Assembly: GCA_949752795.1 (NCBI GenBank)
Contig: OX457061.1
Location: 124,206,152 to 124,270,151, forward strand
DNA from: Hyperoodon ampullatus
Taxonomy: Eukaryota > Chordata > Mammalia > Artiodactyla > Ziphiidae
DNA: 64,000 bases
Reading direction: 5' to 3'
The notes under the pieces are model-generated. The model made no database searches and was not told where the DNA came from. It was given only the letters and a program-made list of their open reading frames with translations. Below, one piece after another: positions 1-11,720 of this stretch. Numbering within the stretch: position 1 is the first letter of the stretch; each line of letters opens with the position of its first letter. A program made the position numbers and the translations under genes.

Positions 1-310
1 CAATTGTTGATTCTCAAGTACAACCTACAAAATGAATATACTTACAATGTTTAAAGAAAGATGAGCTCAAAAGGAATTATAAAAAGCCACAGAGTTCATT
101 AGAAATATAATGATTGGATACTTTACAAATAAAAATTCAACAACCAATATTAAAAATGAATAAATGGGTTTAACAGCAGGTAAGATACCAGCTAAATATA
201 AAATTGATGAACCAAAAGGTAAGTTAACATTATTTACATTGTCCAGCAGCCCATCACAAGTTATCAGGCATGAAAAGAAGCAGATCAAAGTCATCCATAA
301 TGAAGAGAAA

Positions 311-920
311 AATCAACCATAATTCAAAAAGATTCATGCACTTCAATGTTCATTGCAGCACTATTTACAATAGCCAAGACATGGAAACAACCTAAATGTC
401 CATCGACAGATGAATGGATAGAGAAGATGTGGTGCATATATACCATGGAACATGACACAGCCATAAAAAGGAACAAAATAGTGCCATTTGCAGAGACATG
501 GATGGACCCAGAGACTGTCATAGAGAGTGAAGTAAGTTAGAAAGAGAAAAACAAATATCATATAATATCACTTATATGTGGAATCTAGACAAATGGTACA
601 GATGAACTTATCTGCAAAGCAGAAATAGAGACACAGACGTAGAGAACAAACATATGGCTTCCAAGGGGGAAAGGGGGATGGGATAAATCGGGAGGTTGGG
701 ATTGACATACTTATACTATTGATACTATGTATAAAATAGGTAACTAATGAGAACCTACTGTGTAGCAGAGGGAACTCTACTCGGTGCTCCGTGGTGACCT
801 ACATGGGAAGGAAATCAAAAAAGAGTGGATAGATTTATTCATAGAGCTGATTCACTTTGCTGTGCAGCAGAAACTAACACGTTGTAAAGCAACTACACTC
901 CAATAAAAATTATATATATA
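311..920 (+). mobile_element. 5'-truncated L1: ORF2 C-terminus and 3'UTR
   Basis: An open segment at 346-540 encodes the C-terminal end of L1 ORF2 ([19 protein letters not shown]..., then MWCIYTMEHD). It is followed by an L1 3'UTR ending in the usual tail (GCTGTGCAGCAGAAACTAAC ... CTCCAATAAAAATT) near 915. A short AT/GATA-rich tail follows. The reading frame ends at 540, so this is a dead 5'-truncated copy. Confidence 0.88.
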
Positions 921-944
921 TAGATAGATATAGATATATATAAA

Positions 945-1500
945 CAGACCCAAGAAAACGGAAATGATGGAATAAGCAAAGAACAACGTTAAATCTAAAA
1001 TGAGCTTCCATCACATGTTTGAGATGCTACAGAAAAAACATGAACAGAATGAAAAGGAGAAATGAAAATTATAAAGAAAAAGACCAACACGGTACTTCTA
1101 GAGTTGAAAAATATAATATCTGAAACAAAAACTACACTGTAGTATGTAAGCTGAATATTAGATTGCCAAAGATTAGTGCACTGAAAACTTAGCAATAGAA
1201 ACGATCCAAAATGTAGCACAGGAGAAATAAAGAGTGAGACTGAACACGTGTTGCCATGTACACTGGTGTAACATATGTTTACTTGAAGGCCCAGAACAAA
1301 AAGTGGTGGTGGGAGACCAAAGAATAACAGTAGTAAACTTCCCATAGGCAATGAAAACTATAAACACACAGATCAAAAAGCACAGCGTGTATAAGCAGAA
1401 TATTTTAAAGAAAATTACACCAAAGCACATAATGATCCAACTGCTAAAACCACTAAGAAAAAGAAAATCATAAAAACAATCAGAGAACTAAGACCTACTA
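945..1500 (+). mobile_element. old L1M ORF1-region fragment
   Basis: The text resembles the ORF1 region of old mammalian L1M elements: a GAAAACTTAGCAATAGAAAC-like stretch, then CAATCAGAGAAC near the end. All frames carry stops. The assignment rests on remembered L1M ORF1 text and the boundaries are approximate. Confidence 0.5.
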
Positions 1501-1514
1501 CATACAGAGGAACG

Positions 1515-1775
1515 AAGATAAGAATTACAGCACCCTTACATTGACATAAATACACTACTATGTGTAAAACAGATAGCTAGTGGGAACCTGCAGTGTAGCA
1601 CAGGGAGCTCAGGTCGGTGCTCTGTGGTGACCTAGAGGGGTGGGATTGGGGGTGGGAGGGAGGTCCAAGAGGGAGGGGATATATGTATGCACATGGCTGA
1701 TTCACTTGGTTGTACAGCAGAAACTAACACAACATGGTAAAGCAATTATACTCCAATAAAAATAAATAAATAAAC
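1515..1775 (+). mobile_element. L1 3'UTR end fragment
   Basis: It contains the G-rich L1 3'UTR segment (GGGGTGGGATTGGGGGTGGGAGG near 1636-1660) and the terminal block GTACAGCAGAAACTAACACA ... TATACTCCAATAAAAATAAA, followed by an A/T-rich tail. It is a severely 5'-truncated L1. Confidence 0.85.
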
Positions 1776-1784
1776 AAGAAACTA

Positions 1785-3025
1785 TGCAAGCCATAAGGTA
1801 ATGGAGGGAAACATTGCTGATGGCTTTTACAGTGTGACACTTTCCTATAAAGTTATATATATTATTCACGTACTATTTGATCAGGAGTCCATTCTAGGTA
1901 TTTAATGAAGAGGAAAAATAAAAGTGTACAATCCCAACTAGCATAAGATAAAATGTAGAGTGATAAAGACCAATTAAAATTTAGTTTTAAGAATCAAATG
2001 ACATATAATCCTTTGGAATCAAGTGATAAAAAATTCACTATTTTCTTAAGAGAATTTTACTGACAAAGGAAAGTTCCTTGGGACCAAAGGCAAGAATCAG
2101 ATTGACAGATTCTCTTAACACAGGTAAGGCATATTTTCAAGCAACTATTTTCCTTGGAACCAAGGGGAACATTGGGACCGGCAGAAATTCCCAGAGGCCA
2201 GTCCACAAAGAACAGTGAATTGAGGATTCTGTCTGAAGTCATAAAACTGAAGCCTACCCAAAGCACATTATCCTCTACCAGAGCAGACAGTCTTGGAAAT
2301 TCCGTACTTTGAGATTTCAGAACAGCTGCAGTCCAGTAATTTCTGAGCATCTCTCCTTACCTCTTCAATAGGAATGTTTATTTTGTTTTTCCTTCCCCTG
2401 CCCCATGATAACATTTTTAGTATACTTTTTGAGGACAAAACGTCTTTTCATGTCATTGTTTTCTGGATTCAGAGGCATAACAACCAGATAGGATGAAAAG
2501 ACCATCTTAAAAATAATGTATGCCTTATTTAGAGATTACTATGAGTCATGCAGAAATCTTAGAGTTTGAGATCATAATGAGACTGACTTGGACTTTTTCG
2601 AATTTTCTCTGTTTGGGGGTAGGACAGAGAGAGGGCCCAATATTTGGGGACCACAAGGACTGACTGTGGTAGTTTATTAGTGTAATACGTTGAATATCTC
2701 TGCCTTTCCATCTCCTCAGCAGACGGAAGGAATGTATTTATTTGCCTTTTAGTGATGAGGTGGGGTTACCAGCTCAGCACTGGTCAATAGCTGGTGAGCA
2801 GAGTGACATATGCTTTTCTCAGGCCAAATATTTGATGTATAATTCAAAACTCTCCAGAACTGTCTTTCTTTTTGCACAATGACAGATAGTGGCTACTTCC
2901 TCAGCCTGGGAGGCTGAGAACAGATGACTCCAGTCTAGGGACATGTGATACAAGTGGTAACTAGACATTTGACTGTGTGGCTTTCTATGTTACCTCAGCA
3001 TAACCTCCTCAGGTCATCTCAACTT
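1785..3025. other. unassigned sequence
   Basis: No gene, RNA gene or repeat could be named here. The 2700-2960 part is less AT-rich and may be an old MER-type repeat, but I cannot place it. Confidence 0.5.
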
Positions 3026-3034
3026 TAGCACTCT

Positions 3035-3225
3035 TTATATTTGGGCTGGAACATTCTCTGTCATGGGGGCTGTCGCATACTAGGCTATGTTTGGCAGTTT
3101 CCCTGGTGTCTACCCACTCATCAGCAACACCCCATCCAATTGTTAAAACCAAAAATATCTCCAGATATCACTACATGTCTCCTGGGGGAGCAAAATCACC
3201 CCCACTGAGAACCACTGCTTATCCT
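3035..3225 (-). mobile_element. MER20-like hAT DNA transposon
   Basis: The segment ends with CCCCACTGAGAACCACTGCT and contains AAAAATATCTCCAGATATC and CCTGGTGTCTACCCACTCAT. These are reverse-strand hallmarks of MER20, a non-autonomous hAT element in placental mammals. It is diverged, as expected for an old copy. Confidence 0.7.
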
Positions 3226-3234
3226 GACTTACGC

Positions 3235-6085
3235 AATTGACAGAGAGAAATAAGCATGGTTACATAAAACAATAATTATATTATCTTCTTAAAATCAAAT
3301 ACAATTAAAATTTATGAATAGTAGGAGGAGAAAAATGAGATTGAAACTGCTCTAAATTTCTTGTATTTTCATATACACACTCGGATAGTACATTTAATCC
3401 CTAATATAATATTAGTGTTATATTGGGTTTTTAACACTCATGTTAAAAAAACTAGCAGCCTGGATAAAACCAAAAGTCCCATTACATATACAGGTTATAA
3501 GTGTAGTAAGTTAGACATAGCTTAAAAACATGGCAACATAAAAGGATCAAACTATTGTTAATAAAAATTAAAGTTACTGGCTTGATTATATTAATATCAA
3601 ACAACATATATGTCATCAAAAAGTACTAACTGAAGCCAAGGTGTTATCTATTATCTATCTATCCATCTTAATTTATATATATATGTATATTTATATACAT
3701 ATATCCCTACTATTAGGACAGATATAATCACTTTAAGTTTTGCATCATTTAATAAAATAGCCTCTCTCTCTTTCCCTCTACACCCATACACACACAGGGC
3801 AAAAAACTGGAAAACTACAAGAAAAAACAGACAATACCAAGAACCAAAAATACACAGCATGGGGAGTTTTAACACATCACCTCTACTAACAGAACAAGTG
3901 CATAAAGAAAAATATAGTACAAATATACAGAAGATTTGAGCACCAAGTTTAACAAACGTGACCTAAGCATGACCAAACGTGACACAGAGAACACTATACT
4001 CAAAAAGTATGGAGCACACATTCTTCTTTCAAGTCTAAACACAAGATTTATAAAATTCAACATATACTGAGCTGTACAGTTTTAAGAAAATCTCAACAAA
4101 TTTCATATTACTGAAATCACAGAATGGTATTCTCTGGCTAAGAGTGTTTATATTAGCAATCAATAAAATAATAACCCCCAAATTATATTTGAAAACTTCA
4201 AGTATACTCGTAACGTAAGTTATAGATAAACAACTCATTATTCAAAGAAGAAGTTAGAAAGTGTTTTGAGTTAAACATTAATAAAATGCTACATAGAAAA
4301 ATTTCTGGCATCCTAATACAGTAGTATTTACTAGGAAATTTATACCATTAAGGGCTTATATTATATTGCAGCAGAAGGAAAGCTAACATTTAATGATCCA
4401 AGCAATCAGATGAAAAATAACATCAAAATAAACTCTCAAATAGTAGTAAAGAATTAACTTGAGAGGAAAATAAAACAAAAAACTTTCTCATTTAAAATAA
4501 ATAATGAAAGATTGGAAGGATTTAAAATGATCAAAAGAGAAAATGTATAAAAAGTAATAAAATTTTAGACAGACAGGAAAAACGTAAGTAGGAAAAGTGT
4601 AAGTAAGTGTTAGTCATAAAAGTTTGAAAGTGATTACACCTATGAAGGAGGAAACAGGCTTCCTAATAAGAAGGCACTTACTAGGCCTGGGTAGTGGTTA
4701 CATAGTCTTTACAGCTCTTCACTCTGCTGTACATTTGTATTTAATGCAATCTTCATTTTGTCTCTTATATTTTCCAATCAAAATATAAGTAAAATGTATT
4801 TTTGATCTTTAGTTAAAATTAGAAATGTATGTTCATCACTATTGATAAAGACATTTAAATTATCATAACCCTATATCTGGAAGATATAACACTCAATTTT
4901 ATTCAGAACTAAATTACTCATAAATAATCAGATAAATAATTATATTACATAAGTTTAAATGCCAAAAATAATTACAGAGGTTTAAAGGCAGAAATTTAAA
5001 CACCAAGCCAATGGCCAAAGATTATTTTAGGAATTACTAAGAGCCCAACTGATGCAGTTAACATAGGAGACCTCACAAAATATACATTCATCACAATAGC
5101 CCATAATGTTAGGACGAGGGGTATGTTATAAGCCACATAATATAGAATCAAAACTTCAATAACAAACAAACAAACAAAACTTCAGTAACATGCTCACTTT
5201 CATTAGTAAGTATCAAACCAAGGCTTTGAAACTATCTTTTTCTTCAAAAGATCAGTTTCCTTATACTTCATGAACTATGCTGTTTACAGACCAGTTTTGA
5301 TAAACTACTTAAGAGGCTATACTCCCAAGTCAATTTTTGAAAGTAGCATAGCCTTGATGACAACATTTAACAAAAAGCAGTACCTAAAGGAAAACTGTCT
5401 TTTGAATTTCCTGATTATAGTTTGTGAAGTTAATTTCTATATCAATTCATTTGTATGACTCCAAAACCAGAAGAAACCTCTAGTAATTATTGGAATTGAG
5501 CTATGTATAGTAAAGTCTTATTTTTCTACCCATTCTTCTCTTGCCTCCAAAAAACATTTCAATGGTATTTTTGTAAAAGTGTGATCATAAAATTTAGACT
5601 CAATACAAATATAAATGAATCTAAATATAAACACTAAATATGTGAAATGTATTGTAATTGACATAAGACTACATACATCCTACACTTTGCAGTTCCAAAT
5701 ACACCTGTTACAATACTATGCAATGCTATTAAGATTATATTCTGGTTTAGAAGGATGCAGCAAAACATAATTTTTGATTTTTTTATACTTTTACACTTTA
5801 TGTGTTGTTTGTAAATAAATAACTGTATACGAAGCAAATAAAATTGAGGCAGGCTGAGAAATGCAAATGTATATAAGTACACTTAGCATACAAATAATTT
5901 CAGAAAATATTATGACTACAATGCTGTATTTGCCTAATACCTTTGCAATCAATTTTACCTTCTATATTCTCAACGACTTCCATGTAAAAATTCATAATCC
6001 CTCATTTGTAAGGTCAAAATTAGTAAAATAGTAAACAGCTGCTCTTCAAATAGAAATACAATTTTTCCTTAAAAATAAATTATAG
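3235..6085. other. AT-rich unassigned sequence with small simple repeats
   Basis: No coding sequence can be supported. A TATC/AT-rich simple repeat lies at about 3645-3710 and a short (AAAC)n run at about 5160-5180. The remainder is AT-rich and every frame is short. Confidence 0.5.
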
Positions 6086-6086
6086 G

Positions 6087-6233
6087 GTGGGTGGCAGGGA
6101 GTCTCAAGAGGGAGGGGATATGGGGATATATGTATGCATATGGCTGATTCAATTTGTTGTACAACAGAAACTAATACAGCATTGTGAAACAATTATTCTC
6201 CAATAAAGATGTAAAATAAATAAATAAATAAGT
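6087..6233 (+). mobile_element. L1 3'-terminal fragment
   Basis: It begins in the GGGTGGGTGGCAGGG part of the L1 3'UTR and runs through ACAACAGAAACTAATACAGC to TTCTCCAATAAAGATGTAAA, then an (AAAT)n tail. A CHR SINE follows directly at 6235. Confidence 0.85.
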
Positions 6234-6234
6234 A

Positions 6235-6478
6235 GGGCTTCCCTGGTGGTGCAGTGGTTGAGAGTCCGCCTGCCGATGCAGGGGATGCGGGTTCATGCCC
6301 CAGTCCGGGAAGATCCCACATGCCGCGGAGCGGCTGGGCCCATGAGCCATAGCCGCTGAGCCTGCGCGTCTGGAGCCTGTGCTCCGCAACGGGAGAGGCC
6401 ACAACAGTGAGAAGCCCACGTACCGCAAAAAATAATAATAATTATTATTATAAATAAATAAATAAGTAGGTAAGTAAA
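6235..6478 (+). mobile_element. CHR-type SINE (short subtype)
   Basis: The tRNA-derived head starts GGGCTTCCCTGGTGGTGCAG and includes an A-box-like TGGTGGTGCAGTGG and a B-box-like GGGTTCATGCCCC. The body passes through CCGCGGAGCGGCTGGGCCCA and ends GTACCGCAAAA, with an AAT/AAAT-rich tail. It is RNA polymerase III-type and non-coding. It abuts an L1 3' tail, a common target for A-rich insertion. Confidence 0.93.
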
Positions 6479-6479
6479 A

Positions 6480-8290
6480 AATAAAAAATAATTAATTATA
6501 AAAGACAAATGGCATATTTTGTGACATTTGAAAAATGCCCATCCTTTAATAAGGAAAGTAGCATTTAATTTTTTCTTTTCCCCAAGTTACAAAAAATGTG
6601 TTTCTCCCATAAAAAAAAAAAATGCGATCTTAGTGTTTTGAGGATATATGTATTCAGACACCTCCTGAGAAGCTGAACAGCCACTTTTCCTTGATGCCAA
6701 ATCTCAGAAAAGATTTTTCAGAGATCAAATGATTTTGCCTTTCCTATCACATAAAAATACTTTTACTACCACTTAAATCCATAAATGTGAAGGACAAAAA
6801 TGAGAAGCAAAGGATTAAAATGCAGTTAACTCCTTCTGTGGAGGCCTGAAAGATTCTCAGAGACAATTAGCTAAAATGGGTCCCTGGGTCCCAATGTGTT
6901 CTGAAAGAAAAATAGATGAGTAAAATTGATATAGATTCCTCTTTTTGTTTTTATTATCAAAGGCTAAGAGAGACAAATCAGTTACATCCATGAAATGATA
7001 AGGTTAATGATAGAACCTATGTACCTAATGCCACTAGCATGTATGAGTGGCATTCATTGTATGTTCCAGATTGCCCCTTTTAAACGAATGCCAGGGAATG
7101 TGTCTCTAATATGCCAAGGTTTTGCCCTATACTTCAGGGACTAAATTTCTGCTTTAATTCAAGAACCAAGCAATTCCATTAAAATTCTATACTTGCCAAA
7201 AGATTCTGATTAACATTTGACATCAATTTTGAGCTCTGAAGCATTTTAGTAGAGGTTACATAGGATTTAATATCTTGGAACGTACACTTAAGTTTATTAC
7301 CTAAGAAGGCATGGGGACCTTGCAGTACAAAGTCATATTCTGAAATATTAATTTGATTTAGTGCCTTGGAAGCATTGTTAGAAAGGCTTTCTAATAAGAG
7401 AAGAGAGGGGCAAATAAGATGCATTTGTTCTCCTACAATATTATTTAATTACTGTCATTGAGTTCCCAACTCACTGAAGAACAATCAAATCTGTCCATCT
7501 AACTGTAGCTATTTGATATGATTCGTAGTTTAGCAATATAATTAAAAATCAGGCAACACATTCTCATATGTCTCTGTAAAACGTATCACCTATTAAAGAT
7601 TCTAGATGCATTTTCTATTTATAGTCATATTTCTAAATAAATAGAATCATTTTCAACAGCAATTCACAGAGCTGATATTCATTTTTATTTGCAAGAGATA
7701 CAGAATAACCTCATAAAAACAATTCTAGTCAAAAATAACTGTAAGGTTAATAAAATCCACCGGAATTGCTGCAGGTAATGAAACACCTGAGTTTCTACTC
7801 ATTCAGTGCATATCAATTAATGTGAGTTTTCCCTTGCTGTCAAAAGTTTTAAATTCTCTGAGGTATCACAGACGATAAAAACTGGGATGGGGAACAAGAT
7901 AACTGCTCTAGAAAAAAAAAATTGAAGACAAGAGAAGAAAATAAAAGAACTCATTAGAAAGGGAAACATTTTTGCATTTAATTTACCATTAAAAACTATT
8001 TGTTTATATGGTAAAACATTAAAAATGATACAAAAAGTATACTGTAAAACATAAATCTTTGCTTTGTCTCTACCAGTCACCCACTTCCCTTCTCTGAAGG
8101 TAAATATTTCTACTAGATGCTTTTATATCTATCTTTCTAGAGATATTTTATCATTTAGAGGCAGATATTTATATTTTTAAACCCAAATGTTAGCAATATT
8201 TCATTAAATGCCTTGCTTTTACTTAATATAACTTGTAAATTCTTCAATATTCAGATGTAATAGTATCCTCATTTACCTCTAAAGCAAACA
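6480..8290. other. unassigned sequence
   Basis: I see no gene or named repeat. Reverse-strand frames of about 80 codons at 7179-7424 and 7817-8080 have no recognisable motif and are probably chance. Confidence 0.5.
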
Positions 8291-8294
8291 TTGT

Positions 8295-8555
8295 TGGGAA
8301 GACTGGATATCTCTATGCAAAAGAATTAAGTTGCATCTTTACATACACCATATACAAAAATAACTGAAAATGAATTAAAGATCTAAAAATAAAACCCCAA
8401 ACTATAAAAATCTTAGAAGAAAATATAGAGAGGGTATTTCACGACATTGGCTATGGCAATGATTTATTGGATGTGACACCAAAAGCACAAGAAATGAAAA
8501 CAAAAATAGACAAATGGGATTACATTAAACTTAAAAACTTTTGTGCATTTCTGTT
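8295..8555 (+). mobile_element. old L1 ORF2 fragment
   Basis: The sequence matches the late ORF2 region of L1: CTTAGAAGAAAATATAGAG, then AAATAGACAAATGGGATTAC and CTTAAAAACTTTTGTGCA. It has no 3'UTR or tail and stops where an L1M 5' end begins at about 8559. Confidence 0.75.
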
Positions 8556-8558
8556 TCT

Positions 8559-9566
8559 GGCCCAACATGTAAGGACTTGAACATCGTCACTCCATCCTAA
8601 CAATGCTAAAAAGTTGAATAAACTGAAAAATCAACAACTCTTTTTTAATCTGTCAGAGATGTGAGGTCACAAGGTAAACCACAGATTCCAAAATTGGAGG
8701 CACAGGTAGGCAAATATAGAGAATCACTGCTTACCAGAGCAAAAACACATAAGCAGAAACATTTATGGAAACCAGTGGTGGGGCAGGACAACCTGGCCTG
8801 TAACTGATGAATTGTTAAGTGTGGTCAAGCCTGGGAAATAAAAAATCCAAGAGGACCCAGCCATTTGTGGGAGGGGGGCATCCTTTTGTGAGCTTTGCTT
8901 CCAGGAGCTCTACCAACTGTTCACAGTGAATATGTGAGAAAATCAGTCCCATCATGTTTCTGGTAGGGAGAGGATAAAAGGAACCATTTTGAAATACACG
9001 AGTATTCTGTTCTTTTTAACAATGCCTGTCCTCAGGAGAAACTATTTTTACTAGAGCCTAACTTACTGGGGTCTTATCATAGCCTCACTGATCTGGGTTA
9101 AGGGAGATAACCAACTCTGGACCTCTCCAACCACCAAATCACAGGGGAACCTGAGAACCACTCATGAAGTTCACAGTCCAGGGACACAGGCTCAGCAAAA
9201 GACTGAGACCCAATCATAAGACTATAGAATGCTTCCTGCTCACTCCACACCTTGTGACTGCATGACTGAAGGGCTATTTAATGCAGTTCCTTTACCCAGT
9301 ATATCATGGCCAACTTTCAACAAAAAATCACAACGCATACTAAAAGCTGTCAGCATAGTTTGAAGAAACTGAATAAGCATCAGAACTAAAGTCAGATATG
9401 GCAGTAACAATGGAATTATCAGACCAGGACATTTTTTAAAAACTATAATTAATATGCTAGGAAAAAGCAGACAACATGCAAAAACAGATGGACAATGTAA
9501 TCAGAGACATGAGAAGTCTAAGAAAGCATCGAAAAGAAATGCTAGAAATCAAAAACACTGTAACAG
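8559..9566 (+). mobile_element. ancient L1M, 5' part (5'UTR and start of ORF1 region)
   Basis: The left part of an old L1M element. The 5'UTR-like start is CATCGTCACTCCATCCTAAC. Near 9410-9566 it enters the ORF1 region (TTATCAGACCAGGACATT; AAGAAATGCTAGAAATC). It is interrupted exactly at 9566 by the young L1 and resumes at 16866 with GAAACGAAAAACACACTCAT, the expected continuation. Stops in all frames show long decay. Confidence 0.72.
9551..9566 (+). repeat. target-site duplication, left copy
   Basis: The 16 bases AAAAACACTGTAACAG are repeated exactly after the poly(A) tail at 16850-16865. They mark the insertion site of the full-length L1. The cleavage context (TC/AAAA on this strand) is close to the preferred L1 endonuclease site. 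Confidence 0.95.
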
Positions 9567-9576
9567 GAGCCGGAGG

Positions 9577-9586
9577 AAGATGGCGG
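9577..9586 (+). promoter_or_regulatory. YY1-like site at L1 start
   Basis: AAGATGGCGG lies at +11 to +20 of the element. Human L1 carries a YY1 site (AAGATGGC core) at nearly the same offset, where it helps set the transcription start. The match in sequence and position supports a true 5' end here. Confidence 0.75.
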
Positions 9587-10450
9587 AAGAGTAAGACGCG
9601 GAGATCACCTTCCTCCCCACAGATACATCAGAAATTCATCTACACGTGGAACAACTCCAACAGAACACCTACTGAACGCTGACAGAAGACCTCAGACCCC
9701 CCAAAAGGCAAGAAACTCCCCACATACCTGGGTAGGTCAAAAGAAAAAAAAGAATAAACAGAGACAATAGGATATGGACGGGACCTGCACCAGTGGGAGG
9801 GAGCCGTGAAGGAGGGAAGGTTTCTACACACTACAAGCCCCTTCGAGGGCGGAGACTGCAGGTGGCAGAGGGGGAAAGCTTCGGAGTAGCGGAGGAGAGC
9901 ACAGCAACAGGGGTGTGGAGGGCAAAGCAGAGAGATTTTGGCACAGAGGATCGGTGCCCTCAGGCACACACCAGCCCGAGAGACTTGTCTGCTCGGCCGC
10001 CAGGGCGGGCGGGGCTGGGAGCTGAGGCTCGGGTATCGGCTTTCAGTCGGAGCGCAGGGAGAGGTCTGGGGCTGGCGGCAGGAAGAGAGCCTGAAGGGGT
10101 TAGTGCTAGCCCGGAGGGAGTCCGGGGAAAGGGTCTGGAGCTACCGGAGAGGCAAGAGACTTTTTTCCCTTTTGTTGCCTGCTGCGCGAGGAGAGGGCAT
10201 TCCCCTCCCTCCCCTCTGCCTGAGTGAGCCAGAGCCCCCGAATCAGCGGCTCCTTTAAACCCGTCCTGTCTGAGCGAAGAACGGACGCCCTCCGGCGACC
10301 TACGCGCAGAGGCGGGGCCAGGTCCAAGGCTGAGACCCGGGAGCTGTGAGAGCAGAGACAGGGAAATCTCTCTGAGCAGCCTCCGAGGCAGCGGATTAAA
10401 GCTCCACGGTCCATTTGATGTGCCCTGCGTCTGTGGAGTGCATGAATGGA

Positions 10451-10675
10451 CAGCGAATCATCCCAAATTGAGGAAGTGGACCTTGAGGACAAGATTTAAG
10501 ACTTCCCCCCCTTTTTTTCCCCTCTTTTTACAACGAATTATCTCAAATTAAGGAGGTGGACTTAGCAAGATTTCAGACTTTTCGCCCTCTTCCTCTTTTT
10601 ACAACGAATTATCCCAAATCGAGGAGGTGGACTTGGAGAGCAAGATTTTTGATTTTTCCCCCTGCTCTCTTTTTG
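10451..10675 (+). repeat. three tandem ~75-bp units in L1 5'UTR
   Basis: Units start at 10451, 10531 and 10602. Each reads CARCGAATYATCYCAAAT, then a GAGGAGGTGGACTT-like block, CAAGATTT, and a pyrimidine-rich run ending CTCTTTTT. Unit lengths are 80, 71 and about 74 bp. The first contains a 17-codon ATG-initiated frame (starting 10447) that ends just before its C-run. Unit lengths are not multiples of three, so a continuous coding role is unlikely. They resemble promoter monomers in layout. Confidence 0.85.
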
Positions 10676-10835
10676 TGAATGTGTATGTGTAATCTTCTGT
10701 GTAAGATTCTCTCTGTATAGCTTTGCTTCCACCATATGTCCCAGGGTTCTTTCGGTCCGTGTTTTTTTTCAATAATTACTTTTTAATCTTAATAACGCTA
10801 CTATATTTCATACTTTATTCTATTTTACTTTACCT

Positions 10836-11200
10836 GCTCTTTCTTTTTTTCCTCCCTTCCCTTCCTCCCTCCCTCCCTCCGCTCCTCCTTTCCTTCTTTC
10901 TTTTTCTTTCCTCCATCCCTCCCTCCCTCCCACCCTTCTTCTTTCCACTTTCTTTTTCTTTCCTTCCTCCCTCCCTCCCTCCTGTCTTTCTTTCTTTCTT
11001 TCCTTCCTCCCTCCCTCCCTCTCTTCTTCCATTCACTCTTCCTTTTGCTTTCATTCCTCCCTCCCTCCCTCCTTTCTTTCCTTTCTTTCCATCCTTCCTC
11101 CCTCCCTCCTTTCTTTCTTTCTTCCTTCCTTCCTTCCTTACTTCCCTTCTTCCTTTCTTTCAATCTCTCTTTCTTTCTTCTACTAATTCTTTCTTTCTAC
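10836..11200 (+). repeat. polypyrimidine minisatellite in L1 5'UTR
   Basis: About 365 bp of almost pure C/T. Blocks of CCTCCCTCCCTCCCT begin near 10864, 10917, 10966, 11006, 11056 and 11093, separated by CTTT-rich spacers, giving a rough 37-53-bp period. The opposite strand holds six runs of the GGGAGGGAGGGAGGG type, each a G-quadruplex candidate. The long Leu/Pro/Ser/Phe frames across it are composition artefacts. Confidence 0.9.
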
Positions 11201-11720
11201 TTTTTCTCACTGTTATTCTGAGCCGGGTGGATGAAAGGCTCTTGGTGCTGCAGCCAGGAGATAGTGCTGTGCCTCTGAAGTGGGAGAGCCAACTTCAGGA
11301 CACGGGTCCACAAGAGACCTCCCAGCTCCACATAATATCAAGCAGCGAAAATCTCCCAGGGATCTCCATCTCAACACCAGCACCCAGCTTCAGTCAACGA
11401 CCAGCAAGCTACAGTTCTGGTCACCCTATGCCAAGCAACTAGCAAGGCAGGAACACAACCCCACCCATTAGCAGAGAGGATACCTAAAAACATAATAAGG
11501 CCACAGGCACCCCAAAACACACCACCAGACGTGGACCTGTCCACCAGAAAGACAAGATCGAGCTTCAACCACCAGAACACAGGCATTAGTCCCCCCCACC
11601 AGGAAGCCTACACAACCTACTGAAACAACCTTAGCCACGGGGGACAGACACCAAAAACAACGGGAACTACGAATCTGCAGCCTGCAAAAAGGAGACCCCA
11701 AACACAGTAACATAAGCAAA

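Larger units (their letters stand above)
9567..11720 (+). promoter_or_regulatory. L1 5'UTR / internal promoter region
   Basis: A 2154-bp leader, much longer than the roughly 0.9 kb of human L1. The first 900 bp are CpG-rich and GC-rich (about 9790-10440). Three tandem ~75-bp units follow at 10451-10675, then a polypyrimidine tract at 10836-11200, then a 500-bp segment leading to ORF1. By analogy with known L1s it should carry an internal RNA polymerase II promoter. Several upstream frames are open (+ strand 9793-10227, 144 codons; - strand 9640-9969 and 10106-10492), but none has a recognised domain. Confidence 0.8.

Noticed and set aside
10723..11442. A 239-codon forward frame and several Lys/Arg/Glu/Gly-rich reverse frames
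   Set aside because: They are composition artefacts of the C/T minisatellite in the L1 leader, with no domain.
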